This document shows positions 31,977 through 39,188 of a stretch of 64,000 nt of DNA, piece after piece (the first letter of the stretch is position 1; each line of letters begins with the position of its first letter). Both the position numbers and the translations under genes were made by a program. The DNA comes from JTS-RE37 sp963756115 (GTDB taxonomy: Bacteria > Bacteroidota > Bacteroidia > Flavobacteriales > Flavobacteriaceae), in contig CAVWMN010000002.1 in assembly GCA_963756115.1 (NCBI GenBank), forward strand, positions 558,001 through 622,000, given 5' to 3'. The notes below the pieces were generated by a model. The model searched no databases and was not told where the DNA came from. It was given only the letters and a program-made list of their open reading frames with translations.

Positions 31977-32004
31977 TGTTACACAGCTTATAACCTTTGT
32001 TACA
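31977..32004 (+). promoter_or_regulatory. Direct repeat TGTTACA x2, candidate operator
   Basis: TGTTACA occurs at 31977-31983 and 31998-32004, a centre-to-centre distance of exactly 21 bp (two helical turns). AraC-family proteins bind direct half-sites with this spacing. The pair lies between the AraC-domain hybrid regulator and the envelope genes downstream, the place expected for its own target site. Binding is inferred. Confidence 0.45.
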
Positions 32005-32090
32005 TATGTCATAAGTGTTTTTAATGCTCCCTTGTACATTAGTGGGGAAGAAGGGTAGGATCCCAATTGCCCCAATATTTCAATAAGGCA

Positions 32091-32246
32091 ATGAAGAAGC
32101 GCAAATCCCTGGAAGGAACCCTTGAGAGCATCCCCTGCAACAAGATCTATTTAAACATAAACCATCTGGTAGATGGTACCTATGTTTTAAAGATCCTTTA
32201 CAAAAACAAGGTGATTCAGGAGATCACCTTTAAAAAAGAATCCTAA
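32091..32246 (+). CDS. 51-residue protein resembling a type IX secretion tail
   Basis: The ATG at 32091 opens a frame of 51 codons ending with TAA at 32246. The product starts MKKRKSLEGTLESIP and ends LVDGTYVLKILYKNKVIQEI plus TFKKES. The second half has the shape of a type A C-terminal sorting domain of T9SS cargo (short strand, GTY, strand, turn, strand, terminal Lys), but there is no signal peptide and no passenger domain. I recall similar small proteins in other flavobacteria but cannot confirm. It could be a free-standing regulator or a remnant of a secreted protein. Confidence 0.55.
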   Translation: MKKRKSLEGTLESIPCNKIYLNINHLVDGTYVLKILYKNKVIQEITFKKES

Positions 32247-32262
32247 TACGTACCATTTAATT

Positions 32263-32604
32263 ATGAAAGCAATAAAACTGATAATAGCTATTGGGTCAAT
32301 GATTACCCTAAGCTCGTTAAGCGCACAGACCAATCTGCCGAAGGATAGTACTAACAATTTATTGGATATGCAGGCCAAAACGTATGGAAATATTTTCGGG
32401 GAAGAATTAACCGGCCAACCCGGCGGTAAAATAACCAGTTATCTGGACCTTCTGGAACGAAGCGATCTCCCTGCAGAACAGAAATCGCGATTACGAGCAT
32501 TCTATAAAACTTATGCGGCTCAACTGGACGAGAAAGGCAAAGACTCCCTCGGGGAAATGCTGAGTAAACAACTATTACAAACAAAAAAGAAGGATACATT
32601 ATGA
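32263..32604 (+). CDS. Small exported helical protein, unknown function
   Basis: A 113-residue protein with a signal peptide cut near SLSAQ (residue 22). The rest is a short polar helical domain (LLDMQAKTYGNIFGEEL, then ERSDLPAEQKSRLRAFYKTY) without cysteines or known motif. It is probably a soluble periplasmic protein. Its stop codon overlaps the next ATG (ATGA at 32601-32604), so the two proteins are made together. Confidence 0.75.
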   Translation: MKAIKLIIAIGSMITLSSLSAQTNLPKDSTNNLLDMQAKTYGNIFGEELTGQPGGKITSYLDLLERSDLPAEQKSRLRAFYKTYAAQLDEKGKDSLGEMLSKQLLQTKKKDTL

Positions 32605-33233
32605 AAAATACAATCTATATATATCTATTACTATCGCTGTTGAGTCTGTTATTCGTGGCATGCAATTCTAACGAAAAAAGGCAGCAGTCTTCACGTACGG
32701 CTACCACCATTATTCCAAAATCCAAATCTTCTGCAAAAACCAGTGCAGACTATAGCACCCTGCTTGTTAACTATGAGTGCAACATGGATGTTGCAGAGGT
32801 CGCCAAAGTCCTGGAAATTCCCGAGTCAGACCTAAGCATATCTGAACAAACTATACCAGGTAAATGCAGGTACAACTTAAAAGGTTTTGGTAAGCAGGCC
32901 GGGGGTTATATTACACAGCTTATTTGGGGAACCGCTCCAAGTTCCAAAGGACAGAATAGAAAGGAAATTGCAGGTTATCTTGAAAGGGAAAAGGAGAATA
33001 CAAATTTTATGGGCATGGGCATAGAACTTGCGGAAACAGGCGATTGTTATCTGGCATTTCAACCCGCCCATGGCAGGGTAATCATTTATAACGAGCAATA
33101 TGACAAGGCATTCCTAATCAATTACGGCTATCAGTATGCAAGCATAACAGGCCGAACAGATGAACAGCATGAAGTGCTAAAGGAAAAAATGACCGACCTG
33201 GCCAATTATTTATTAAAGAAACATAGAAAATAA
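32601..33233 (+). CDS. Lipoprotein of unknown function
   Basis: A 210-residue protein with a lipoprotein signal (lipid Cys21 in LLFVACNSN). After a Ser/Lys/Thr-rich spacer (about 25-50) comes one alpha/beta domain with a pair of cysteines at ECNMD and PGKCRYNL that might form a disulfide. No family recognised. Starts inside the stop codon of the preceding gene and ends 4 bp before the ATG of the next, so it is the second member of a packed four-gene unit. Confidence 0.75.
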   Translation: MKNTIYIYLLLSLLSLLFVACNSNEKRQQSSRTATTIIPKSKSSAKTSADYSTLLVNYECNMDVAEVAKVLEIPESDLSISEQTIPGKCRYNLKGFGKQAGGYITQLIWGTAPSSKGQNRKEIAGYLEREKENTNFMGMGIELAETGDCYLAFQPAHGRVIIYNEQYDKAFLINYGYQYASITGRTDEQHEVLKEKMTDLANYLLKKHRK

Positions 33234-33237
33234 TTTG

Positions 33238-35424
33238 ATGATGAAAAATCTGATAACAGTAATCATGTTATTAACAACTAGCCTGACTTTTGGACAGGAA
33301 GAAATCAATATGCCCGAGCTAGACACCAAAAACAAGGTGTATATCCTGAAATTTAGCCCTGATCCAATGAATGAGAAGGTCAACTCAGCTTATCTGAAAG
33401 GTACTACTGAACGGGATTCCATCCGCTTATGGGCGGAAGGTACAATTTTTACTCAAAGTGTAATGGTAACTGTTCTGACAACCGATAAAGAAGCAAATAT
33501 AAAAGTAGACATTGTTAAAGATAATTGGGAAGACAGCAAGAGGGTTGGCTACACTAAAAATGGCGTTTTGCAAAAATCATTTAGCACAGCAAACAAATTT
33601 GGTATTGTGATTACAAGTGAATTCGAGGACATTGAATTTCACGTCGCTGTTTGGACCACAGGTGAGAATATCCCTAACATGGGTACCCTTTATATCCCTG
33701 CCTCAGGACAGCAACAGACGGCGGGCGTAAATACCCAATCTATTGTTAAGCATGGGGTATTCGATGGTGAATCTAGCTCTGGCAATAAATTATTGTACAT
33801 TATAATAGGTGCTTTAATATTAATTGCACTGTTGTTGGCAGTACTCGTGCTAAAGAAAAAATCAAATAAAACCCTGGGGATCATTTTGTTATTTTTCCTT
33901 GGGTCTCAGATGGCACAAGCTGATATTGAACCAAGTGATTCAGTAGCGTTTAACATAGTTCATCAAATTATGGAAAACGCAGATAATATGAATCAGTGGC
34001 TTGAAAGGGCTAGAAATACTGCTGACTCCATAGAGAATGAATTATCACCAGAGGACAGAGAATCCGTGCCGGATGTTGATCCCTCAGGAGGACCACAACT
34101 ACCATCCTCCTGTATTCCCCCAAGATATGGGGGTACTCAAGGTGAGGACAGCACTACTCGAAATGCAAGTTCCAGGAATATTAGTGAACCAAATATGGAA
34201 GCATCCCCAAATTCTGACACTTCAAATGACACCGAATGGGAAGACAATCCCGAGAATGGAAATGATTGGAGCAACCAGGACTTAAATTTAGATATTGAGG
34301 GAAGACCAAAAAATGACGCGAACGGCAATCCTATCAATTATGATAATTTAAAAAAACCTAAATACGATTCAAAGGGTGATGCCATCGACTACGGGGATAT
34401 AAATTCAAATGGTGATTTTGATTCCAAGGGGCGGCCAAAATATGACGCTAAGGGAGATCCCATTAGCTACGATGATACTAAAAATCCCAAATATGATGCT
34501 AATGGGAAGAAGATAAATTATGATCCAAAATCAGTGAAGGATATTTTAGATCAAAAAGGCCGGCCTAAATATGATTCAAAAGGTCAGCCAATCAATTATG
34601 ATGACACCAAGTATCCGAGATATGACTCAAAAGGAAAACAAATTGATTATGGTGATATTGATCCTAAGGGAGATTTTGATTCCAGGGGAAGACCAAAATA
34701 TGATTCAAAGGGTCAACCTATTAGCTATGATGATTTCAAATACCCTAAATATGACGCTGAAGGAAAGAAAATAGATTATGGCAATGGTTCAAAGGATACT
34801 GAAAATAATTTCAAAATAAATAGCGATGATGGCTCCAAACAAAACGGTTCAAAAACGTATGTGAACCCAGGAATTAAAAAAAGTGCTCCTAAATATTTGG
34901 CTTCCTTAGAATTATCGCGAGTACAGGAATTACTCAAGATGGAAGATTCTAATAATCAAGAACCGCGGCTTTATCAACTTAAAAAAAGGTACGCCGAAGC
35001 AAATATTGCAGGTTTTCTAATGTTGGCAACGAAGGAAAATGACCAGCAGGCAGAAGGATGTGCCTGTTTAGATTTGGCCTATAGAGATCTTGATAGAAAA
35101 CGATTAAATATGGAGCGGCTACGAATTATATACTATCACGCCATGAAAAAAATAAATGCTGCTATTGCGTTTGGGGATAATGTTTCTGGAGTCCATGGAG
35201 TTTCTGGCCTGGCCTGGCAGAGTCAAAAAATGATTATTCTGAAAGAATCTATACCCAACCTGAATAGGGCCTATGACGATAAATACCTTGAGATGATCCG
35301 CGCTCTGGAAGATAATCTAAGAGATATAGAGGAATGTGAGGTTCTACTAGGATATGAGAATTGGTACAACCATGCAGGCTTTATCTACTATCAATTTATG
35401 GCGGATAAATACAAAAGAAACTAA
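33238..35424 (+). CDS. Membrane protein with 43-residue tandem repeats, unknown function
   Basis: About 728 residues. Signal peptide (SLTFGQ, about residue 19); beta-rich extracytoplasmic domain (about 25-165); membrane helix (about 184-207); Lys-rich stop; then a second hydrophobic stretch LGIILLFFLGSQMAQAD that itself looks like a signal peptide; a charged helical part; a Ser/Asn-rich region; 3.8 repeats of 43 residues (352-515); and a helical C-terminal domain (about 545-728) with a CACLDLAYRDLDR segment. TTG at 33235, ATG at 33238 and ATG at 33241 are possible starts; 33238 is used here. The double topology suggests fusion of two exported proteins. Overlapping operon context points to the envelope. 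Confidence 0.75.
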   Translation: MMKNLITVIMLLTTSLTFGQEEINMPELDTKNKVYILKFSPDPMNEKVNSAYLKGTTERDSIRLWAEGTIFTQSVMVTVLTTDKEANIKVDIVKDNWEDSKRVGYTKNGVLQKSFSTANKFGIVITSEFEDIEFHVAVWTTGENIPNMGTLYIPASGQQQTAGVNTQSIVKHGVFDGESSSGNKLLYIIIGALILIALLLAVLVLKKKSNKTLGIILLFFLGSQMAQADIEPSDSVAFNIVHQIMENADNMNQWLERARNTADSIENELSPEDRESVPDVDPSGGPQLPSSCIPPRYGGTQGEDSTTRNASSRNISEPNMEASPNSDTSNDTEWEDNPENGNDWSNQDLNLDIEGRPKNDANGNPINYDNLKKPKYDSKGDAIDYGDINSNGDFDSKGRPKYDAKGDPISYDDTKNPKYDANGKKINYDPKSVKDILDQKGRPKYDSKGQPINYDDTKYPRYDSKGKQIDYGDIDPKGDFDSRGRPKYDSKGQPISYDDFKYPKYDAEGKKIDYGNGSKDTENNFKINSDDGSKQNGSKTYVNPGIKKSAPKYLASLELSRVQELLKMEDSNNQEPRLYQLKKRYAEANIAGFLMLATKENDQQAEGCACLDLAYRDLDRKRLNMERLRIIYYHAMKKINAAIAFGDNVSGVHGVSGLAWQSQKMIILKESIPNLNRAYDDKYLEMIRALEDNLRDIEECEVLLGYENWYNHAGFIYYQFMADKYKRN
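34291..34782 (+). repeat. 129-bp in-frame tandem repeats
   Basis: Three full and one partial (35-codon) unit encode the pattern D-x-K-G-R-P-K-Y-D-x-K-G-x-P-I-x-Y-D-D, then x-K-x-P-K-Y-D-x-x-G-K-x-I-D-Y. Each unit is itself two half units with YDxxG. Units differ at many third and some second positions, so the array is not recent. Similarity to RHS-type YD repeats is superficial. Confidence 0.85.
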
Positions 35425-35425
35425 A

Positions 35426-37231
35426 ATGAACAAATATATACTATATGTTATCGCAATGTCTCTGCTCCTTTCTTGTGGTGAAAATCCGAAAATTGAGCAA
35501 GGATCAGCAGTCGATCTTGAAAACAATTCAGAAACATCAGAAGATCAAGGAGATCTAGACGCCGAAAAATTGGAGGTCTCTATGGAAGAACTTGGGGAAT
35601 TCATTAAAATGGGACAAACTGATCCGGATCAAACTGATACAACCTCAGTAGAATCTACCTTTAAACAACTGGGTAAATTATTGGAAATGGGAGGAGTAGA
35701 TCCCAACGAGATCATAGCTGATAGCATACAGGGAAAAGGCTTTTCTACTGAAGCAATTTTAGATATGCTCGAAGCCAGTGGGGTTTCCAGGGAAGAAATG
35801 GAAAAACTGATCAACAATCCGGATAGCTTGGCGATCCTGGCGGCAGAAGCTACCAAAAATAGGGAGACGGCCCGGAAAGAAGAGGCCACCCAGGCCAACA
35901 AAGGAAAAATTTCCAGGGAGCAATTGAAGACTAAAAGTACCACAACGGGGATGTCGTTGGAGGAAGCCATTCTTTTAGTCCAGGCCGAATCGGGTCCTGA
36001 AGCTACTATGGAAAAATTGAAGCTGATAGATTCCATGGCCGGCACGAATGTTATGGAACAAATGGATCTTAAGGATGCACAATATGTTTTCAATGACGTA
36101 GATCGCAAAAACGAGCCACCGGCAAGCCCTGAAGAAGAACGAACAATGGAGAGATTAAAAATTGTATCCGGACAAATCCACAGCGATAAAGAGGCAGCAG
36201 AACTGCTGGCAGAGTTGGAGCTGACAGAAAAAGACATTGCTTCCGGTAAACTGAAAGCCAGTCCAAAATTTCAACGCTCCCTGAATTATAGCAGGTATAT
36301 GGTAAGAACCTACCATAGTGATTTTGTTCGAAAATCAAAAGAGGCAAAGAAGAAATTCCAACAGTTAAACCCTGATCTGTACTTCGGGGAAGAAGCAGGA
36401 AACACCTATATAGGCAGTATGAAAAAAACGGTATATCTTCCACTGGGCAAATTAGCTTTTGCCGATGAAGTGATTGAGGTACATCATCCTAAACTTCAAA
36501 CTAAAGACAGCAAAAATGTTCTCGGGGAACCCGATATGATACATGCATATGGAGACATCAACAATATTCTTTCAGGCATTTACAGCCTTGGGCTCGCTGG
36601 TGATCTCACTGTGCGATTTGTTGATAATGCATTAACGGATGTCAATGGTCCCGATCTCTATATTTTTGAAATTGGGAAAATAGAACCAACAGAACTGGAA
36701 ATATCAAAAGATGGGAAGAAATGGATAAAGGTGGGCAAAATAGATGGCGGGGTGGCAGAGGTAGACATAGCCGAATTTGTCAAGCCCGGAGAGTTATACT
36801 ACTACGTTCGGTTGAAAGATTTAAAGGAATATAGCGATCTTCCCGGCGCGGACGTTGATGCTATCGCTGCCATTGGAGCAGCCATGCGACTAAATCTGGA
36901 CAGTAAAGTTTTATTCGCTACGGGCAAGTCAGATCTAAAGCCGGAGGGTCTGGCAGCCATCGAGGAGCTGTCAGAAAGCATAAAGGTCCTTCAGAGGGGT
37001 AATGTGATAGTCGAAGGCCATACAGATGATGTAGGTAGTGATGAAACCAATAGAAAGTTATCCCTGGAAAGAGCCAGGAGCGTTTCTGCTGCACTTAAAA
37101 AAATAATACCCGGCACTAAATTCAAGTGGAGTGAAAAGGGTCATGGCGAATCCAAACCCCTTGTTGAAAACGACAGTGATGTGAACAGGGCCAGGAATAG
37201 ACGGGTAGAGATACTGGTATTGCCGAATTGA
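35426..37231 (+). CDS. OmpA-domain lipoprotein with beta-sandwich domain
   Basis: A 601-residue lipoprotein (Cys17 in LLLSCGEN) starting 1 bp after the preceding stop. Residues about 20-290 are helical, acidic and of unknown type. Residues about 330-470 form a beta-sandwich with the pattern VLGEPDMIHAYG, SLGLAGDLTVRFVDNAL, GPDLYIFEIG, LEISKDGKKWIKVG and ADVDAIAAIGA that is shared by many secreted flavobacterial and planctomycete proteins. The last 120 residues are an OmpA domain (VIVEGHTDDVGSDETN; ARNRRVEI) that should grip peptidoglycan. It would link the outer membrane, the wall and a surface ligand. Confidence 0.85.
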   Translation: MNKYILYVIAMSLLLSCGENPKIEQGSAVDLENNSETSEDQGDLDAEKLEVSMEELGEFIKMGQTDPDQTDTTSVESTFKQLGKLLEMGGVDPNEIIADSIQGKGFSTEAILDMLEASGVSREEMEKLINNPDSLAILAAEATKNRETARKEEATQANKGKISREQLKTKSTTTGMSLEEAILLVQAESGPEATMEKLKLIDSMAGTNVMEQMDLKDAQYVFNDVDRKNEPPASPEEERTMERLKIVSGQIHSDKEAAELLAELELTEKDIASGKLKASPKFQRSLNYSRYMVRTYHSDFVRKSKEAKKKFQQLNPDLYFGEEAGNTYIGSMKKTVYLPLGKLAFADEVIEVHHPKLQTKDSKNVLGEPDMIHAYGDINNILSGIYSLGLAGDLTVRFVDNALTDVNGPDLYIFEIGKIEPTELEISKDGKKWIKVGKIDGGVAEVDIAEFVKPGELYYYVRLKDLKEYSDLPGADVDAIAAIGAAMRLNLDSKVLFATGKSDLKPEGLAAIEELSESIKVLQRGNVIVEGHTDDVGSDETNRKLSLERARSVSAALKKIIPGTKFKWSEKGHGESKPLVENDSDVNRARNRRVEILVLPN

Positions 37232-37259
37232 ATTATACTGAGGTTATGAGTATATCGGA

Positions 37260-37976
37260 TTAAATATCAGTGCTTTCCTGATAGATTAGCGCCCCAAACA
37301 GCACTCCAAAATGCTTCAGAAGTTTCTGCTTTACCTCCCCAACTGGCACTTCCTTATGCCCCAGCTCAACATTCAGCGAGGTTACCGCTTTCCCTTTGAT
37401 CCCACAGGGGATCATCAGGTCAAAATAGCCGAGGTCCGTATTGACATTCAGGGCAAATCCGTGCATGGTCACCCAGCGGCTGGCGCGCACCCCCATAGCA
37501 CATATCTTCCGCGCAAAGGGAGTCCCCACATCAAGCCAGACCCCGGTTTCCCCTTGGGAACGTTCCCCTTTAACCCCGTACTCCTCCAGCGTCAGGATCA
37601 CCATCTCTTCCAAATACCTCAGGTACTTATGGATGTCTGTAAAAAAGTTGTCGAGGTCCAGGATGGGGTAGCCCACTATTTGCCCGGGGCCATGGTAGGT
37701 AATATCACCGCCCCGGTTGATCTTGTAGAATGTGGCGCCTTTTGACTCCAAAAGTGACGTGTCTGCCAGTAAATTGGAGGGATCCCCGCTTTTCCCCAGT
37801 GTAAAGACATGGGGGTGCTCCACAAAGAGGAACTGGTTTTGGGTAGGCTGCTGTGTGCCGTTCCTCCTGTTCCCGATCTTGGTATCGACTATGGATTTAA
37901 AAACGCGTTCCTGGTAGTCCCAGGTTTCCTTATAATCCCTCAATCCAAGGTCTGTTATGGTGACGACTTTGTTCAT
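37260..37976 (-). CDS. lipB: Octanoyltransferase
   Basis: Moves the octanoyl group from acyl carrier protein to lipoyl domains, the first step of lipoate synthesis. The 238 residues have the family marks: NRGGDITYHGPGQIVGYPI (about residues 82-100), the catalytic lysine in ARKICAMGVR and the catalytic cysteine in MIPCGIKGKAVTSL. Its ATG overlaps the stop of the lipoprotein gene at 37973 (ATGA), so the two are coupled on one transcript. Confidence 0.96.
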   Translation of the reverse strand: MNKVVTITDLGLRDYKETWDYQERVFKSIVDTKIGNRRNGTQQPTQNQFLFVEHPHVFTLGKSGDPSNLLADTSLLESKGATFYKINRGGDITYHGPGQIVGYPILDLDNFFTDIHKYLRYLEEMVILTLEEYGVKGERSQGETGVWLDVGTPFARKICAMGVRASRWVTMHGFALNVNTDLGYFDLMIPCGIKGKAVTSLNVELGHKEVPVGEVKQKLLKHFGVLFGALIYQESTDI

Positions 37977-38755
37977 TCCCGGAAGTTTACGACTATATTG
38001 AAAAAATCAGGGTCCTGGTTCATTTGGATCATGGTTGCCTCAATCTCCACCCCCATAAAGTCGGGCAGGACCCGCGCATTTGGATTGCTCACGGCTCCCA
38101 CCCTGTACGGAAAACGATATACCTGTTTAAAGTGGATCATATCTCCAAAAGAATCACCCGCTTTTAGGGTAGTGTCTTTTTTCAGAAGGGCCTCTTCCCT
38201 GGCCTCGTCTGTTATCTTCCTGGAGAACCTTGATTTGGAAAATGAGGTCCGGAATGATTTTGCCATGGAAAACAACCCGGACATGCCATCTTCCCGCGGG
38301 ATAGAGTCCGCTTCTCCCGCGGCTGTAGGTTCAAAGGGATTCAGTACCGTATTCAGGGCCTGGATATTGGCCATCTGAAGGGCCTCCGGGAACCGCGTGA
38401 TTTCAGAAATGGAACGGAAGCTGTACGTAAGGTGCATGGACATCTCGTGGGTAGAATCACTGGATTTCATTTCGAACCGCAGGGGCCGTAAGGTTTCCAG
38501 TTCCCGCTGTCGCTTTTTGGGTAGTTTTTGGATGCTGTCCCTATTGGTAGTGAGGAAGTTATTAAAGATGATCAGCGTATCCATGGACGTTTGTGAAGGC
38601 ATGGAATCAGTGAGTCCTCCCATATCCATCATTTCGGTCAGGTCCAGCATCATTTCATAGGTGCCGCTGCCATCTTTGGCAAAGGTTATTTCTTCCCGGA
38701 CCTGACAACTTTGTAATAACGTAAACCCCAGTAAAATGAAAGCAATTATTCTCAT
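37973..38755 (-). CDS. Lipoprotein of unknown function
   Basis: A 260-residue lipoprotein (Cys17 in LLQSCQVREE). The front EEITFAKDGSGTYEMMLDL is a hallmark of a flavobacterial family annotated only as hypothetical. The rest is helix-rich with a late beta part around KAGDSFGDMIHFKQVYRFPY. It is co-transcribed with lipB, but I see nothing that ties it to lipoate. Promoter TATCTTTG at 38778-38785. Confidence 0.8.
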   Translation of the reverse strand: MRIIAFILLGFTLLQSCQVREEITFAKDGSGTYEMMLDLTEMMDMGGLTDSMPSQTSMDTLIIFNNFLTTNRDSIQKLPKKRQRELETLRPLRFEMKSSDSTHEMSMHLTYSFRSISEITRFPEALQMANIQALNTVLNPFEPTAAGEADSIPREDGMSGLFSMAKSFRTSFSKSRFSRKITDEAREEALLKKDTTLKAGDSFGDMIHFKQVYRFPYRVGAVSNPNARVLPDFMGVEIEATMIQMNQDPDFFNIVVNFRE

Positions 38756-38777
38756 TCTGTATCATGCCTCAATAGGG

Positions 38778-38785
38778 CAAAGATA
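38778..38785 (-). promoter_or_regulatory. -7 element for the lipoprotein-lipB pair
   Basis: TATCTTTG on the minus strand, 22 bp upstream of the start at 38755. It fits TAnnTTTG. It abuts the 3' end of the small gene at 38792-38947. No -33 TTG at the proper distance. Confidence 0.5.
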
Positions 38786-38791
38786 CAACTA

Positions 38792-38947
38792 TCAGTTGGG
38801 ATTGTTCAGGATGACCAGGGCCGCGATGACCCCCGGTACCCACCCGCAAAAGGTCAGCAAAAGCACTATTAAAAAGGACCCACAGCCCTTTCCGATAACG
38901 GATAAGGGGGGAAATATAATAGCAAGCAAAACTCTCCAGAAACTCAT
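38792..38947 (-). CDS. YqaE/Pmp3-family small membrane protein
   Basis: A 51-residue protein with two membrane helices: VLLAIIFPPLSVI and FLIVLLLTFCGWVPGVIAA. The FPPLSV and GWVPGVIHA-like motifs define the YqaE/Pmp3 proteolipid family, linked in yeast and plants to membrane potential and salt or cold stress. The frame is open further upstream, but the ATG at 38947 begins the family-length protein (MSFWRVLLAIIFPP), so the longer start is not used. Confidence 0.88.
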   Translation of the reverse strand: MSFWRVLLAIIFPPLSVIGKGCGSFLIVLLLTFCGWVPGVIAALVILNNPN

Positions 38948-39140
38948 GTCACAAATTTTATGCCCCCGATAAGGGGCCGATTGATTGATGTACCGGATTG
39001 GACGCAGGATTTCGGAATTTGTTACACAGGAAAGGCCAGAATCCACGGGATAGGCAAAAATAATAAATCCAGTTCCCGGCGGCTGTAAAAAAAATTCTCC
39101 CTTTCAGCGTTTTTTGCTGCCAAAAACTCCCGGTTGCCAA

Positions 39141-39171
39141 TTGAAACATTAGCGGGTTGTCCCTATATTTG
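39141..39171 (+). promoter_or_regulatory. Promoter of lysS
   Basis: TTG at 39141-39143, 20 bp, then TATATTTG at 39164-39171: a textbook Bacteroidota promoter, 17 bp before the ATG at 39189. Confidence 0.8.
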
Positions 39172-39188
39172 CAGCCTTAATATACATT

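Noticed and set aside
34291..34782. CRISPR-like array
   Set aside because: Repeats are in frame, of 129 bp, drifted and without unique spacers; they encode protein repeats.
32263..37231. Classic polysaccharide utilisation locus
   Set aside because: Despite the hybrid regulator, there is no SusC, SusD, sulfatase or glycoside hydrolase nearby.
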